Assembly: GCA_003952965.2 (NCBI GenBank)
Contig: CM025852.1
Span: 6,150,263-6,214,262, forward strand
Source: Morella rubra
Taxonomy: Eukaryota > Streptophyta > Magnoliopsida > Fagales > Myricaceae
Reading direction: 5' to 3'
Length of the DNA: 64,000 bases
Part shown: positions 1 through 10,616 of the stretch, piece after piece
Numbering within the stretch: the stretch's first letter is position 1
Layout of the letters: each line of letters opens with the position of its first letter
Notes under the pieces: generated by a model
Seen by the model: only the letters and a program-made list of their open reading frames with translations
What the model was told of the DNA's origin: nothing
The model's database searches: none
Made by a program: the position numbers and the translations under genes

Positions 1-2636
1 TCACATCGAACACAAGATTTGATAAAACACGTACCCAATATATACCTGGCAGAAAACAATTAGAGGTCAAATATTTACGAAAGATAAGGTTTAATGTTCA
101 GGTTATAGTTGATAATTAAAAGCTAAAAGGTGATGCAAATATTTCGCCATGCGGGAGGACGAATATTAGTTTTGGTACGTAGTAGGTGATGATAATCAAC
201 GACTTTGGTTTTGTTATGTTGAAACGAAGTGTTGGCATGTTCTATGCAGAGGAAATGTTGTAGGACTTATATTTAACAGGGTTATTGGTGAAGGGGAAAA
301 TTTGCAATAAAAAAAATATATCTATCTTGCTTAAATTCAAGAGGATTTTTTCCTGCTTGGAATAAAACTCGGGTGATTTTTTTTTTCTTTTTGGTACCTT
401 GTACATATATATACACGCTACAAACTGAAGACTATAGTAATTATTAACACAGAGTCAACGTCCCCCCACAACTAAATCTTTCAAACCTTTTCCTACTAAA
501 TTTATTGTATTTTGACATTGACAAGTATATATAATGTATTAGTTTTCACCATATATTGCTGTTTTGTCAAACGCCACATGTCATAGAAGCCATTGGCTTG
601 CAAAGTCCACGGCTAGAAACATTGTATACTTCTTAGAAAAACAATATAAAATTAAAACTTGAGAAGGAAAAAAAGTAAGCAAGGGATCAACGGATCCAAA
701 TTGCGTGTTTGCCTGAAACTCATGATCATGTGTTTGGCACCCCCAATTACCCTGATCAATATTGTTAATTAGGGCCTATACAAAATTGAGACATTTTTGT
801 ATAAGGGAAATTGAGATTAAATGCAATGCAATTTAAATAGATTTGGAAATAATTAATTAATAGTATGCAACGTCACTATTTGGTGTTGAGAATATATTGC
901 TCAACTGATTATTTTACCTCTCATGACTATCTGTAGATCGAGAACAAAAACAGATCGATGTATAGCCTAAGTTGCCAAAAAAAAAAAAAGTGAAGTAAAT
1001 TCATATTGTATTAAGCAAAATACTTATCAACCTCGAGGAAGATTTTTTTTTTTTTTTTTAAAAAGGCTCTAATAATTATCAAATAGTTACCAGGCTATAA
1101 TTATGGTAATTCAAATTGATTCATGCAATAAAAACACTCCTAATTATTGTTTTTATTTTTCCTTTATCATAACCAAAAGATGAGTGTAACCCACATGAAA
1201 AATGTTGAGGGGTGAGATCAGAAGAAAACATATATACATACCGATTAGGTCAAATAATATAGTATACATAAAAATGTGGAGAAAAGTTGGAAGATGGATG
1301 GGATTACAAGAAAATATATATTTACATGTATGTGTGTGTGTAATGTAGATATATGGGTGGCTTTTTTTAGGGTCATACAGAATTGTTAGTCATTTTTGAA
1401 GTGAAAATTACTTTAGTGGCTAGAAAATGAAAATGACACCGATGAAAATGAGATGAAAAAATGTGACCTAAAAGCAAGAAAAATTACCATTAAATAAATT
1501 TTAAAAAAAAACACACAAAAAAGGCCCTTTCATAACTTTTGGAAAATAAAAATGAGTTGGAATAAGATTCACGTTTCTTTGAGAAAGGTGTGAAAGCATT
1601 CCCAAACGAATTATCACCATAATTTCATGATGCCCCTTGCCCAAAGCCATTTACAGGCGCAGGAAAACCGGAAAAGCAATCGAAAACAAGAAGTTTTCTC
1701 AGAAGCATTTCCGTTTGGTGGAGTTTGGGGACATATTCGAACATAGCAATGCTTCGAAAATTAGCTAGAGATCATAAATGCACTCTTACCAAAAACAGGC
1801 TACATTGAGCCATTCCTTACAAGTAAATATACATGTTCTGAATAGAGCTATTAGGAAATGAAGTGTCTATATAGTCCAATGGGTGGGTGGGAAATTCATT
1901 GAATACAGATTCCTAACCCTCATCTGCTAACTGCTGGAAGATTATTTGGAGGTCCAAAAATAGAGAAAACAAATGGGTTTTTAGATTAGCAGATATATGA
2001 GCAAAAAGTGGGGATTAATTAGCTGCCAAAACTGTCTAATTGGATACAATTATCAAGTCATGATCGAATTGAGTACGGGTTGCGGGTTCGGGTTTGACCC
2101 GCATGAGCTGGAGCACCATGTAAAAAGATGGCAACCCAAAGTTAAGCAGTCATCTTTGTGGGTTTGGCAGAAAGTAGAGTGAGAGTGTTGATTAAAAAAA
2201 GTTTAATGTAGTTGTATTAAAGTCCATAGAGTACGGATAGAGCAAAATAGAGGGCTGCCTTAGGCCCTTAAAGTTTGTTAATATTCTCAAACTCGCCTTT
2301 TGTGCTTACCAAAGGGGCAATTTTGATCCAGCTTTTTGGTCCTTTCTGGTGCCCAAAAACGCACATCTTTCTAGCGCCAGTCATACTGCTTAACACTCTC
2401 GCACGGTCAACCTTCTCCGGATAGTCCCTACACGCTCTTTTTCCATCCCTTGGGACACGTGTTCTCTCTCTCTCTCTCCCCTCCCTCTTCGTCTTTCCCT
2501 GAGACCCCAAAAAAAAAACATGAATGAATGAGCTGGAGGGAGATTCCGTGTGTGGGATTCAGGCTGGAATTGAAAGTCGCTCCTTTTCTCTCCCTCTTTC
2601 TTCCTCTCTTCCCTCTCCTACTCTGCCCGAAATTGC
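1..2636. other. Intergenic DNA upstream of CYP707A
   Basis: AT-rich sequence with A and T runs and no open reading frame that looks like a gene on either strand. The last 200 bases become pyrimidine-rich (CT tracts around 2465-2490 and 2580-2620), as is common near plant transcription starts. The only regulatory motif I would point to is the palindrome ACACGTGT at 2455-2462. I see no mobile element with clear ends here. Confidence 0.6.
2455..2462. promoter_or_regulatory. ABRE/G-box-like element upstream of CYP707A
   Basis: The palindrome ACACGTGT lies about 180 bases upstream of the TATA box. ACGTG(T) cores are bound by ABF/AREB-type bZIP factors, and CYP707A genes are known to be induced by ABA as feedback. 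The match is exact, but a single 8-base site can occur by chance. Confidence 0.35.
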
Positions 2637-2644
2637 TATATATA
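2637..2644 (+). promoter_or_regulatory. TATA box of the CYP707A gene
   Basis: TATATATA lies 136 bases before the ATG at 2780. This implies a 5' leader of about 100 bases. It is the best TATA candidate near the start of the gene. Confidence 0.5.
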
Positions 2645-2779
2645 CCCCTTCTTCCTCGCTTCTTTCCTCACACCTACTTGTTCTCCATGTTTTAGATACC
2701 ACTACTGCTCCTCTCAATCACACACATACTATACTACTCTCTCCCCCCAAACTAACCCAAATTAGCACAAAAGGTAGAG

Positions 2780-4935
2780 ATGGAACTCACATCCATGTTC
2801 GCGTGTTGCCTTTTCACTTCCATTTTCTGCATCGTTCTCGTCCGTTTTCTAATTAAATTCTTCAACTCCAGTGGCCGGAAATTGCCACTTCCTCCTGGCT
2901 CCTTGGGTTGGCCTTACGTAGGCGAGACCTTCCAACTCTACTCTCAAAACCCAAATGTCTTCTTTGCCTCGAAACAAAAGAGGTTCATATATAAACCAAG
3001 TCTTAAGCTTTTAGTTGCTGCTTGATTGAATTAATAGCCAGGGCTTTCATTAATGGTGGATTGTTCATTTTGATATATAGGTATGGCTCCATCTTCAAGA
3101 CCCACATATTGGGGTGTCCCTGCGTGATGATTTCAAGCCCGGAAGCGGCGAAATTCGTGCTGGTGACAAGAGCTCATCTCTTTAAGCCCACATTTCCTGC
3201 CAGCAAAGAGAGGATGTTGGGCAAACAAGCCATCTTCTTTCACCAAGGAGACTACCATGCCAAATTGAGGAAGCTTGTTCTCCGTGCTTTCATGCCCGAA
3301 GCAATCAAAAATATTGTCTCGTACATCGAATCCATAGCCAAAGATTCTCTCCAATCTTTGGAAGGCCAGCTAATCAACACTTTCCAAGAAATGAAGACAG
3401 TGAGCTTCCCACCTTGAATTTTGACTTTTCCTAAAACTAATAAATAAACAGAGGATAACAGAGGAAAACAGAGCTATTTCCCCTGTTTCAGACTCTGCTT
3501 TTGTTTTCTATTTGTCCTATCGACACTTACATGTATCCTTCCTTTGCAGTTTTCATTCAATGTTGCTCTGCTCTCCATATTTGGAAACGACGAAGTTTTG
3601 TACAGAGAAGATCTGAAGCGGTGCTACTACATTCTTGAGAAGGGGTATAATTCAATGCCCATTAACGTTCCAGGGACACTCTTCAACAAATCCATGAAAG
3701 CAAGAAAGGAGCTTGCTCAGATCTTGGCCAAAATCCTCTCAACCAGGAGGCAGATGAAGCACGATCACAACGACTTGCTTGGATCTTTCATGGGAGACAA
3801 TGAAGGCCTCACTGACGAGCAGGTTGCCGACAACATCATTGGTGTCATCTTCGCTGCTCGTGACACCACCGCCAGCGTGCTGACATGGATCGTCAAGTAT
3901 CTTGGCGAGAACCCCAGCGTTCTTCAGGCAGTAACTGTAAGAATTCTACCCGTCTGAGTAAATGGTCTCTTCATAAATTAGACTTTCCCAAATCAAGAAA
4001 AGATACATGGATTAACGAGGTCTTTACTTCCGCAGGAAGAGCAAGAGGCCATAATGAGGACTAAAGAGGAGTGCGGTGAGGAGAAAGTTCTCACTTGGGC
4101 AGATACTAAAAAGATGCCGATCACTTCAAGAGTGATGCAGGAGACACTTCGAGTTGCCTCAATTCTGTCCTTCACTTTCAGAGAGGCAGTAGAAGACGTC
4201 GAATATGAAGGTCAGTTTTGGCAAAATTTGACTACGTAGATTTTTACACAATTAATCTTGACAGTTCTTCATTTATGAGACATTCTTCGTGCTTTTAGAC
4301 TAAACTTGTATTTGGAACTTCCTCTTCAGGTTATCTTATACCCAAAGGGTGGAAAGTTTTGCCACTTTTCAGAAACATTCACTACAACCCAGACATCTTC
4401 CCAGAGCCTGAAAAGTTTGATCCTTCGAGATTTGAGGTAAATTTTGACTAAAAGAAAATAGATTTACTTAAAACTGTGTGTTTCAGAAATATATTTACTC
4501 CATGGAGCTATCATCTCACAGGTTGCTCCAAAACCCAATACCTTTTTGCCATTTGGAAGTGGGATCCACTCATGTCCGGGGAATGAGTTAGCCAAACTGG
4601 AGATGTTGGTCCTTCTCCATCATCTAACCACAAAGTACAGGTTGGTAAACTTCAAAAATATAATCAGTAACCATAGTCCTGCTTAAAAAGAAAAAATGCC
4701 CAAAAAAAGTAACCACTAGCTTTTTCTCGACCTACTGATTTTGGCTAAAAGGCCAGAATTAAAAAAATAAAATATCTTCGATGTCTCTTCTGACATGGGT
4801 TCTGTCTGTTTCATAATATGCAGGTGGTCTATGGTGGGTACACAGAATGGCATTCAGTATGGACCTTTTGCTCTTCCCCAGAACGGTTTGCCCATCAGAT
4901 TATCTCTGAAGAAAGAGACTACTCCAAAAAGCTAG
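2780..4935 (+). CDS. CYP707A: Abscisic acid 8'-hydroxylase, cytochrome P450 CYP707A
   Basis: Seven exons join in one frame: 2780-2982, 3081-3399, 3550-3936, 4036-4210, 4330-4436, 4522-4640 and 4824-4935. They give 473 residues, normal for CYP707A. All introns are GT..AG. The enzyme hydroxylates ABA at C8', the committed step of ABA breakdown, at the ER membrane. Visible marks are an N-terminal membrane anchor (about residues 5-28), the proline-rich hinge [17 protein letters not shown], the I-helix AARDTT, ETLR (ExxR) in exon 4 and the heme loop [13 protein letters not shown] in exon 6. The last exon ends in [16 protein letters not shown], typical of CYP707A. Exon 1 starts at the only sensible ATG, before the anchor. 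The reading frame is intact, but exons 4-7 are duplicated just downstream in broken form. The assignment to CYP707A is firm; the member number (A1-A4) cannot be told. Confidence 0.93.
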
Positions 4936-5300
4936 TCCCAATTACGAGAATGACCTTCTATATATATAGCAAGAATGGCATGCATCACCGATTGGGTTCT
5001 CTACTTTTTAAGATAACGATGAAGAGAAAGACAGCAAGTGAAGAGAGAGACAAAGTCCTCCCTCACTTTTAGCCCAAGTCACGGGGAAATCTTAAAAATT
5101 TGTATACAAAAAGGGAAGCCAAGTGTACAATCTTCATATATCAAAAACCAAGAAGAAAGATGTGCAAGCAAGTTATGTTCATTTTTCCGTTTTATTTTTT
5201 TAGGGGATGAGGAAAAGTTCCTCAGGGCGTGGGATTAATATATTTACGTAAGTTTATACAGATTTAGGGGTGTTCTTGTCATTGCATACGATAAATCTGA

Positions 5301-6325
5301 GTGCTTTATAGACTAAACTTGTATTTGGAACTTCCTCTTCAGGTTATCTTATACCCAAAGGGTGGAAAGTTTTGCCACTTTTCAGAAACATTCACTACAA
5401 CCCAGACATCTTCCCAGAGCCTGAAAAGTTTGATCCTTCGAGATTTGAGGTAAATTTTGACTAAAAGAAAATAGATTTACTTAAAACTGTGTGTTTCAGA
5501 AATATATTTACTCCATGGAGCTATCATCTCACAGGTTGCTCCAAAACCCAATACCTTTTTGCCATTTGGAAGTGGGATCCACTCATGTCCGGGGAATGAG
5601 TTAGCCAAACTGGAGATGTTGGTCCTTCTCCATCATCTAACCACAAAGTACAGGTTGGTAAACTTCAAAAATATAATCAGTAACCATAGTCATGGATTAA
5701 CGAGGTCTTTACTTCCGCAGGAAGAGCAAGAGGCCATAATGAGGACTAAAGAGGAAGGAGAATTCTCACTTGGGCAGATACTAAAAAGATGCATCAAAAG
5801 TGATGCAGTTTTGCCTCAATTCTAGAGTTTTTCTCGACCGTACAGATTCTTGGCTAAAAGGCCAGAATTAAAAAAATAAAATATCCTTCGATGTCTCTTC
5901 TGACATGGGTTCTGTCTGTTTCATAAATATTAGCAGGTGGTCTATGGTTGGGTACACAGAATGCTTTTTAGATATGGACCTTTTGCTCTTCACCATCAGA
6001 AATTTGCCCATCAGATTTCTCTGAAGAAAGAGACTACTCCAAGCTAGTCCCAATTACGAGAATGACCTCTATATATATAGCAACCTGATAGATAACCCAA
6101 GTCACGGGGAAATCTTAAAAATTTGTATACAAAAAGGGAAGCCAAGTGTACAAAGGAGTCTTCATATATCAAAAACCAAGAAGAAAGATGTGCAAGCAAG
6201 TTATGTTCATTTTTCCGTTTTATTTTTTTAGGGGATGAGGAAAAGTTCCTCAGGGCGTGGGATTAATATATTTACGTAAGTTTATACAGATTTAGGGGTG
6301 TTCTTGTCATTGCATACGATAAATG
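5301..6325 (+). pseudogene. Shuffled partial copy of CYP707A exons 5, 6, 4, 7 and 3' flank
   Basis: Positions 5311-5691 repeat 4298-4678 (exons 5 and 6 with the intron between) with no difference that I can see. At 5691 the copy jumps to sequence matching 4006-4170 (intron 3 end plus exon 4), which has lost several short blocks. It then matches 4720-4966 (intron 6 and exon 7, from about 5826) and finally 5072-5295 (the 3' flank, to 6325). Exon order is therefore 5-6-4-7. The exon 7 copy is frame-shifted and ends early, and the exon 4 copy has lost the start of the ETLR region. It cannot encode a P450 alone, but its exons 5-6 (5343-5449, 5535-5653) keep their splice sites. They could appear in aberrant transcripts of the upstream gene. 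Confidence 0.85.
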
Positions 6326-6573
6326 TGCCGCAAGGCAGAAGCTGAAATTCAATGGAAAACAAAAGGGTGGTTCTAGTTATAGAGAAGCGCTCATCTCTCT
6401 CTCTCTGTCACCGTTTCTATTACTTCAAGTCTGTAAGGCGCTCTCTGGTATTTGTATTGCATATACGCCTGTAACGATACTGAGTTCGGAATGAACAGTG
6501 CAATGTGCATGAATATACATTGTTAAGTTTCAAATTGCGTTCAAATCTGCGTGATTAATATTTTAAAAAAAAG

Positions 6574-6900
6574 AGATTCTTCATTTATGAGACATAGACA
6601 AACTTGTAAAAGTTTGCCAAGAAACATTCATACAGATAGTAAAAGCCTTTTTGAGCTCGCTGGTATCAGGAGGTAGTTGCTCCTTCTCCATGACACTGTT
6701 AGTCCTGGTGCTAGCTTCTCGGGGCTTTCTTCGACTCTCTGACATGGGTTCTGTCTGTGCAGCTCACATGTTCAGTCCTTTTGCGGGTTTGCCCATCAGA
6801 TTAAAGCTACTCCATAGTCCCAATTTGACATGCAATTGCATCATTGGACTGAAACGATGAATGATTCCGAAGTCAAGTAGGTGTACTGATAAGCAAGTTA
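6574..6900 (+). pseudogene. Highly eroded third copy of CYP707A exons 5-7
   Basis: Short blocks in the original order match the CYP707A 3' half: the intron 4 stretch near 4266-4310, pieces of exon 5 (AAACATTCA), the TCCTTCTCCAT end of exon 6, the intron 6 stretch TGACATGGGTTCTGTCTGT, and exon 7 (TTTGCCCATCAGATTA). Between them sequence has been lost, so 327 bases stand for about 900. No reading frame survives. It is collinear, unlike the copy before it. Some blocks are short and the exact edges are uncertain. Confidence 0.6.
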
Positions 6901-8039
6901 TGTTCATGTTTTACCTCAATCATGATTTAGCTTAATACACATCAATCAAATTTCTGTCTTAGTCTTCTGCAGTCTGGTTTGAGAGTAGCATGCATTCTAC
7001 TTTGACTTCATGGTTAATTTGATCCATTTACAAATTGCTTAAAATCTGTAAAATTGATCCTAATATGATGGTTATTTAATGCTCATGCTGGTGAAATTCT
7101 CCATCTGGATGAACTCAATTCATATCTCTATCTTTTAGGTCGAGGATCTGATCATTAGGATGACTGATGTATTACTCAAGGGAGTAAGGAAGGCAATGGT
7201 AGATTACAACAAACTACTCCTTGTCTATACGTGTTAACAATCATCAAGCTGAGCATGCCAGATGTTTCTTTTAACTATACTCAACACAAATAAATTGTAT
7301 TTATTAGAATATAAATTGTCTAAGTTTCACATTGGTTAAGAATATGAGTTCTTTGTGAGTTGGGTTAAAAAAAAGGCCTTTTTATGTACAAGTTAAATAC
7401 ATCTTGAAAAAATAACGATGTAGCCTTTGAGCTTTTTATGGTGAGATAGGTCTCTTCAAACCGAAGTACCTTTAAGTCTTTTCTCTCTCTTTCTCTTTTC
7501 TCTTATTTCAACATTAGTTGATTTTTTCTTGTGAAATTATCCCTTTACAGCAGTCTGTTTGACTGAATAATATATACAGACGTAGGGACCGAGAGGTTTT
7601 GTTATGAGAAGATGATCATGAGTTAACAAAGATCTAATTTTGTCTTCAGATTCCTTATTTTTGAGAGGATGGTCTATTTTTCCTGGTATCTTTCTTCTCT
7701 GTTTGCCTATGAACGTTAAACTGTGAGGCAAAGTGGAGAAACGTTCTGTTTCTTGACGTTCTGCTTAAATGGATGCAGGGTCGGTCAGGCGTGAGTAAGA
7801 ATGTAAGATACACATACGTAAGTTTACATGTTATACAGAAGTAAAGAATCATATCATTACATACATGAAAGCGTTGCTTTAAGATAACATATCTACAGAT
7901 AATGTGCGTGTTGCTAGAAATCACTGCTGTACGATTTTGGGTGCTTGGGCGGCTATCTGCTCCACCCCAGTGAACTAGAGGTGTCTCAAGCTGCCACCAA
8001 AAAACAAATGGAAGCCATGCAATAAACTTTACAAAGACG

Positions 8040-8040
<1 letters not shown>

Positions 8041-8077
<37 letters not shown>
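8041..8077. repeat. Compound (TA)n(GA)n microsatellite
   Basis: About seven TA units run straight into about twelve GA units. It is a simple repeat and probably polymorphic. Confidence 0.9.
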
Positions 8078-8078
<1 letters not shown>

Positions 8079-10022
8079 CAGAACGAACGTGTAGTTTTTT
8101 GTCATACAATTAATTGGCTTTTATCAGGTTGAGGTTTCCAAATCCTTTGAGCATTGATTATGCCAATTAATTTGCTTTCATCAGGCTAGCTAGGGATCCG
8201 AGGTCTAAGTACTTCCCTTTATACTTGGACAAAATAAAAGAAGAGAAAAGTTCGATCCTTCTTCGTGAGGACAGCAGCAATGGACTTACTTTGAGATATA
8301 AAAATGAAAAAAAAAAAAAAAAAACCTATCGTAGAGGAGGGAACTTACTAAAACAGCAAAAGAAACCAAATTATAAATAGGATGAAATGCAGCTAATTCG
8401 TAGCTATCTTTTCATACCTCTTTTGTATTCAAACTCATGAGAGAATGAGATTCTAATCCGATCGATGCTTCTCCAATATTATTCTCCCCATGCCCCATTT
8501 ACGCAAACTGTATACCTCATGATCTTAAATTTTTGGCTATCGCACACAATTAGTCTAATTCCTTCCCCACTTGCGTACTTGTTCGACAATAAACTTATTT
8601 TTTCTTTCTTCTTTCTGCACGAAGTAGACCCAATTCCTTATCTCTGAACATGAATATAGTCCCCATCGAAGAGTTTTAATTAAGACATTATATTCCGAAC
8701 TTCCATTCCAAATGACATATATGATTAATTTAGTACTTTAATGCGAAGATTATATTCTGCAAACATTGCTGTATCTTATAAAGCTCTACAGAAGAATATC
8801 AAATCGCAATTCCGACTCTTTTTATGTACCTCTCTTTTTTTCCTTTACTGGGCATGAAATTTTGTCGCGACAAGAAAATTCTTTCCTCTCCAAAGTTTTT
8901 CCTGGAAATTCGATGGTATAACTTGTACTATTATTTTCTTAAGTTTGACTAATTAAGATCACTAGAACCGAATGAGAACTGAACTGGGAAAATTTTTGTC
9001 ATTATTCTTGCCATCCCAAATATTCCTTTGTCACTTTCACCGGTGCAACTACTCTCCTGAAGTCGAACGAACCCGTATATAAATCTATCTTGAGTGGTAG
9101 AACTGCTATGACTTAGAAAATCTTCAGCAGGTGCTGTAGCTGCACAAAATCAACGTTGAAAAAGGAAAAGCAGATTGTTTAATCCATTAATTATAATGTT
9201 ATAGTAGAGTGCAGAACAATAATAGCAGTATTAATGCTACCTCACCATCCACAAGAATCAAACAAGGCATTCTCGTTTGACTTGGCTTACCTTGACAACC
9301 TCGGCCAAAATGCTGACTTTCTTGCAAGTAAAACTTGACATGTTTTCCTCGTATATATATTCTCTGATGTCGTGGCAGCAGCTAGCTAGCTCATAGACTT
9401 CCCTCGTATATATATTCTATATAGTGATATTTGCATTCAGAGTCTTTTTCCATCGTCGAACTCTGCATACTTTCGTACGTTTAACTTCCCTGTCTTAAAC
9501 GTGATTTATATTTCATTAGTAGATGATCGAGTGGCCTTAGCTTAGGCTTGGTCAATGACCTTGCTCATGAGAACTCATGGGGTGCATCTAGAAAATATGG
9601 TCTTTGTTCGACTTAGTCTCAGGGAGGAATCCTAATGAACGACCTATACAAGAGATCGGAATCAACGATCCATTAAATTCGTGCTACGTACGTGTCGATA
9701 TATGACATGACCAAAATAATTTGTGGTGTTAGTTAGTCATAGATATGTCAATTGTCAACTAAAAAACTGATTTTGCATTTGGATTCCTTTTCTGCCAGCT
9801 TGAGAGTACAGATGTTGAAGAACCATTGAGAGTTAGTTTTTCTATATATTGATGTTTCCTTTTCATTAGTGTACCAAGGACTTATGTCATGATTGATTAG
9901 TGAAGACAAATCTTGTTCTTTTATCAACTATATTTATGTTTTATCTACAACTTTATAATTAATTATTTTCTGAATAATAATGTTTCTTACAGTTTTTACA
10001 CATAACGATCAGCTAAATATAT

Positions 10023-10051
10023 ATAGATAGATAGATAGATAGATAGATATA
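10023..10051. repeat. (GATA)n microsatellite
   Basis: About seven tandem ATAG/GATA units sit within a longer AT-rich stretch. Confidence 0.85.
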
Positions 10052-10305
10052 GATATGTATTTGAGAAGATTTAAGACATTTGGCCATCATAATTATAGTG
10101 GTTCAACCCCTCCAAAGTAAACTCTTGGCTCCATCACTTTCTGATCTAGCTAGTTGATGAACTAGTTTGTCTTGGATAATCCCAAATTTTAGCATTACAG
10201 AACTGTATTAAACTACATATTCAGTTATCATTTTAGGAAGATCATGACTCAATCTTCGTCCCACGTCGAATTGCACTCGAACATGAAAGAGTTACATTCG
10301 AAAGT

Positions 10306-10616
10306 TGTTAATATTGAAATAAACGGAAACGGGATTTCACCAAAGCGAGAGAGAAAAGCGAGAACAAAATAGTTTAAGGTATTTCAATCTTGCGACCTAC
10401 ATTCACTATCAAGAAACCTTGAGAGAGTTATATAATTTCTTTTATTCAATATAATTATGAGTGTATGTTTACAAGAGATTAAGGAGAATGTATTTACATA
10501 AGAATGAAGGAGACAAATCTTTACAAATTAGGAAATAATTTGTGACTTAATCAACGGACTCAATCTAGGCTCCTTGATTGATGGTAAATAAATCTCGATA
10601 TAAAGATATTCTAACA
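10306..10616 (-). mobile_element. Solo copia-type LTR (311 bp)
   Basis: Read on the minus strand the segment begins TGTTAGAATATC and ends ATATTAACA. This is the TG..CA layout with the TGTTAGA start common to plant Ty1/copia LTRs. It contains a CTCTCTCGCTTTT-type tract and a TTGAATAAAAG stretch that fits a polyadenylation region. No internal retroelement genes flank it. I could not find a matching 5-bp target duplication, so it may have formed by recombination between elements or its flanks have diverged. Confidence 0.55.

Larger units (their letters stand above)
6901..10305. other. Gene-free intergenic region
   Basis: AT-rich sequence without a supportable gene. It holds a (TA)n(GA)n microsatellite at 8041-8077, an A run near 8309-8325 and a repeated CTCGTATATATATTCT-type phrase near 9350 and 9403. 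A GATA microsatellite lies at about 10023-10051. Open frames here are short and show no recognisable motif. Confidence 0.55.

Noticed and set aside
7138..7210. A possible exon after CTTTTAG reading VEDLIIRMTDVLLKGVRK
   Set aside because: A single short open stretch with a fair acceptor site, but no neighbouring exon, no known motif and no start or stop context.
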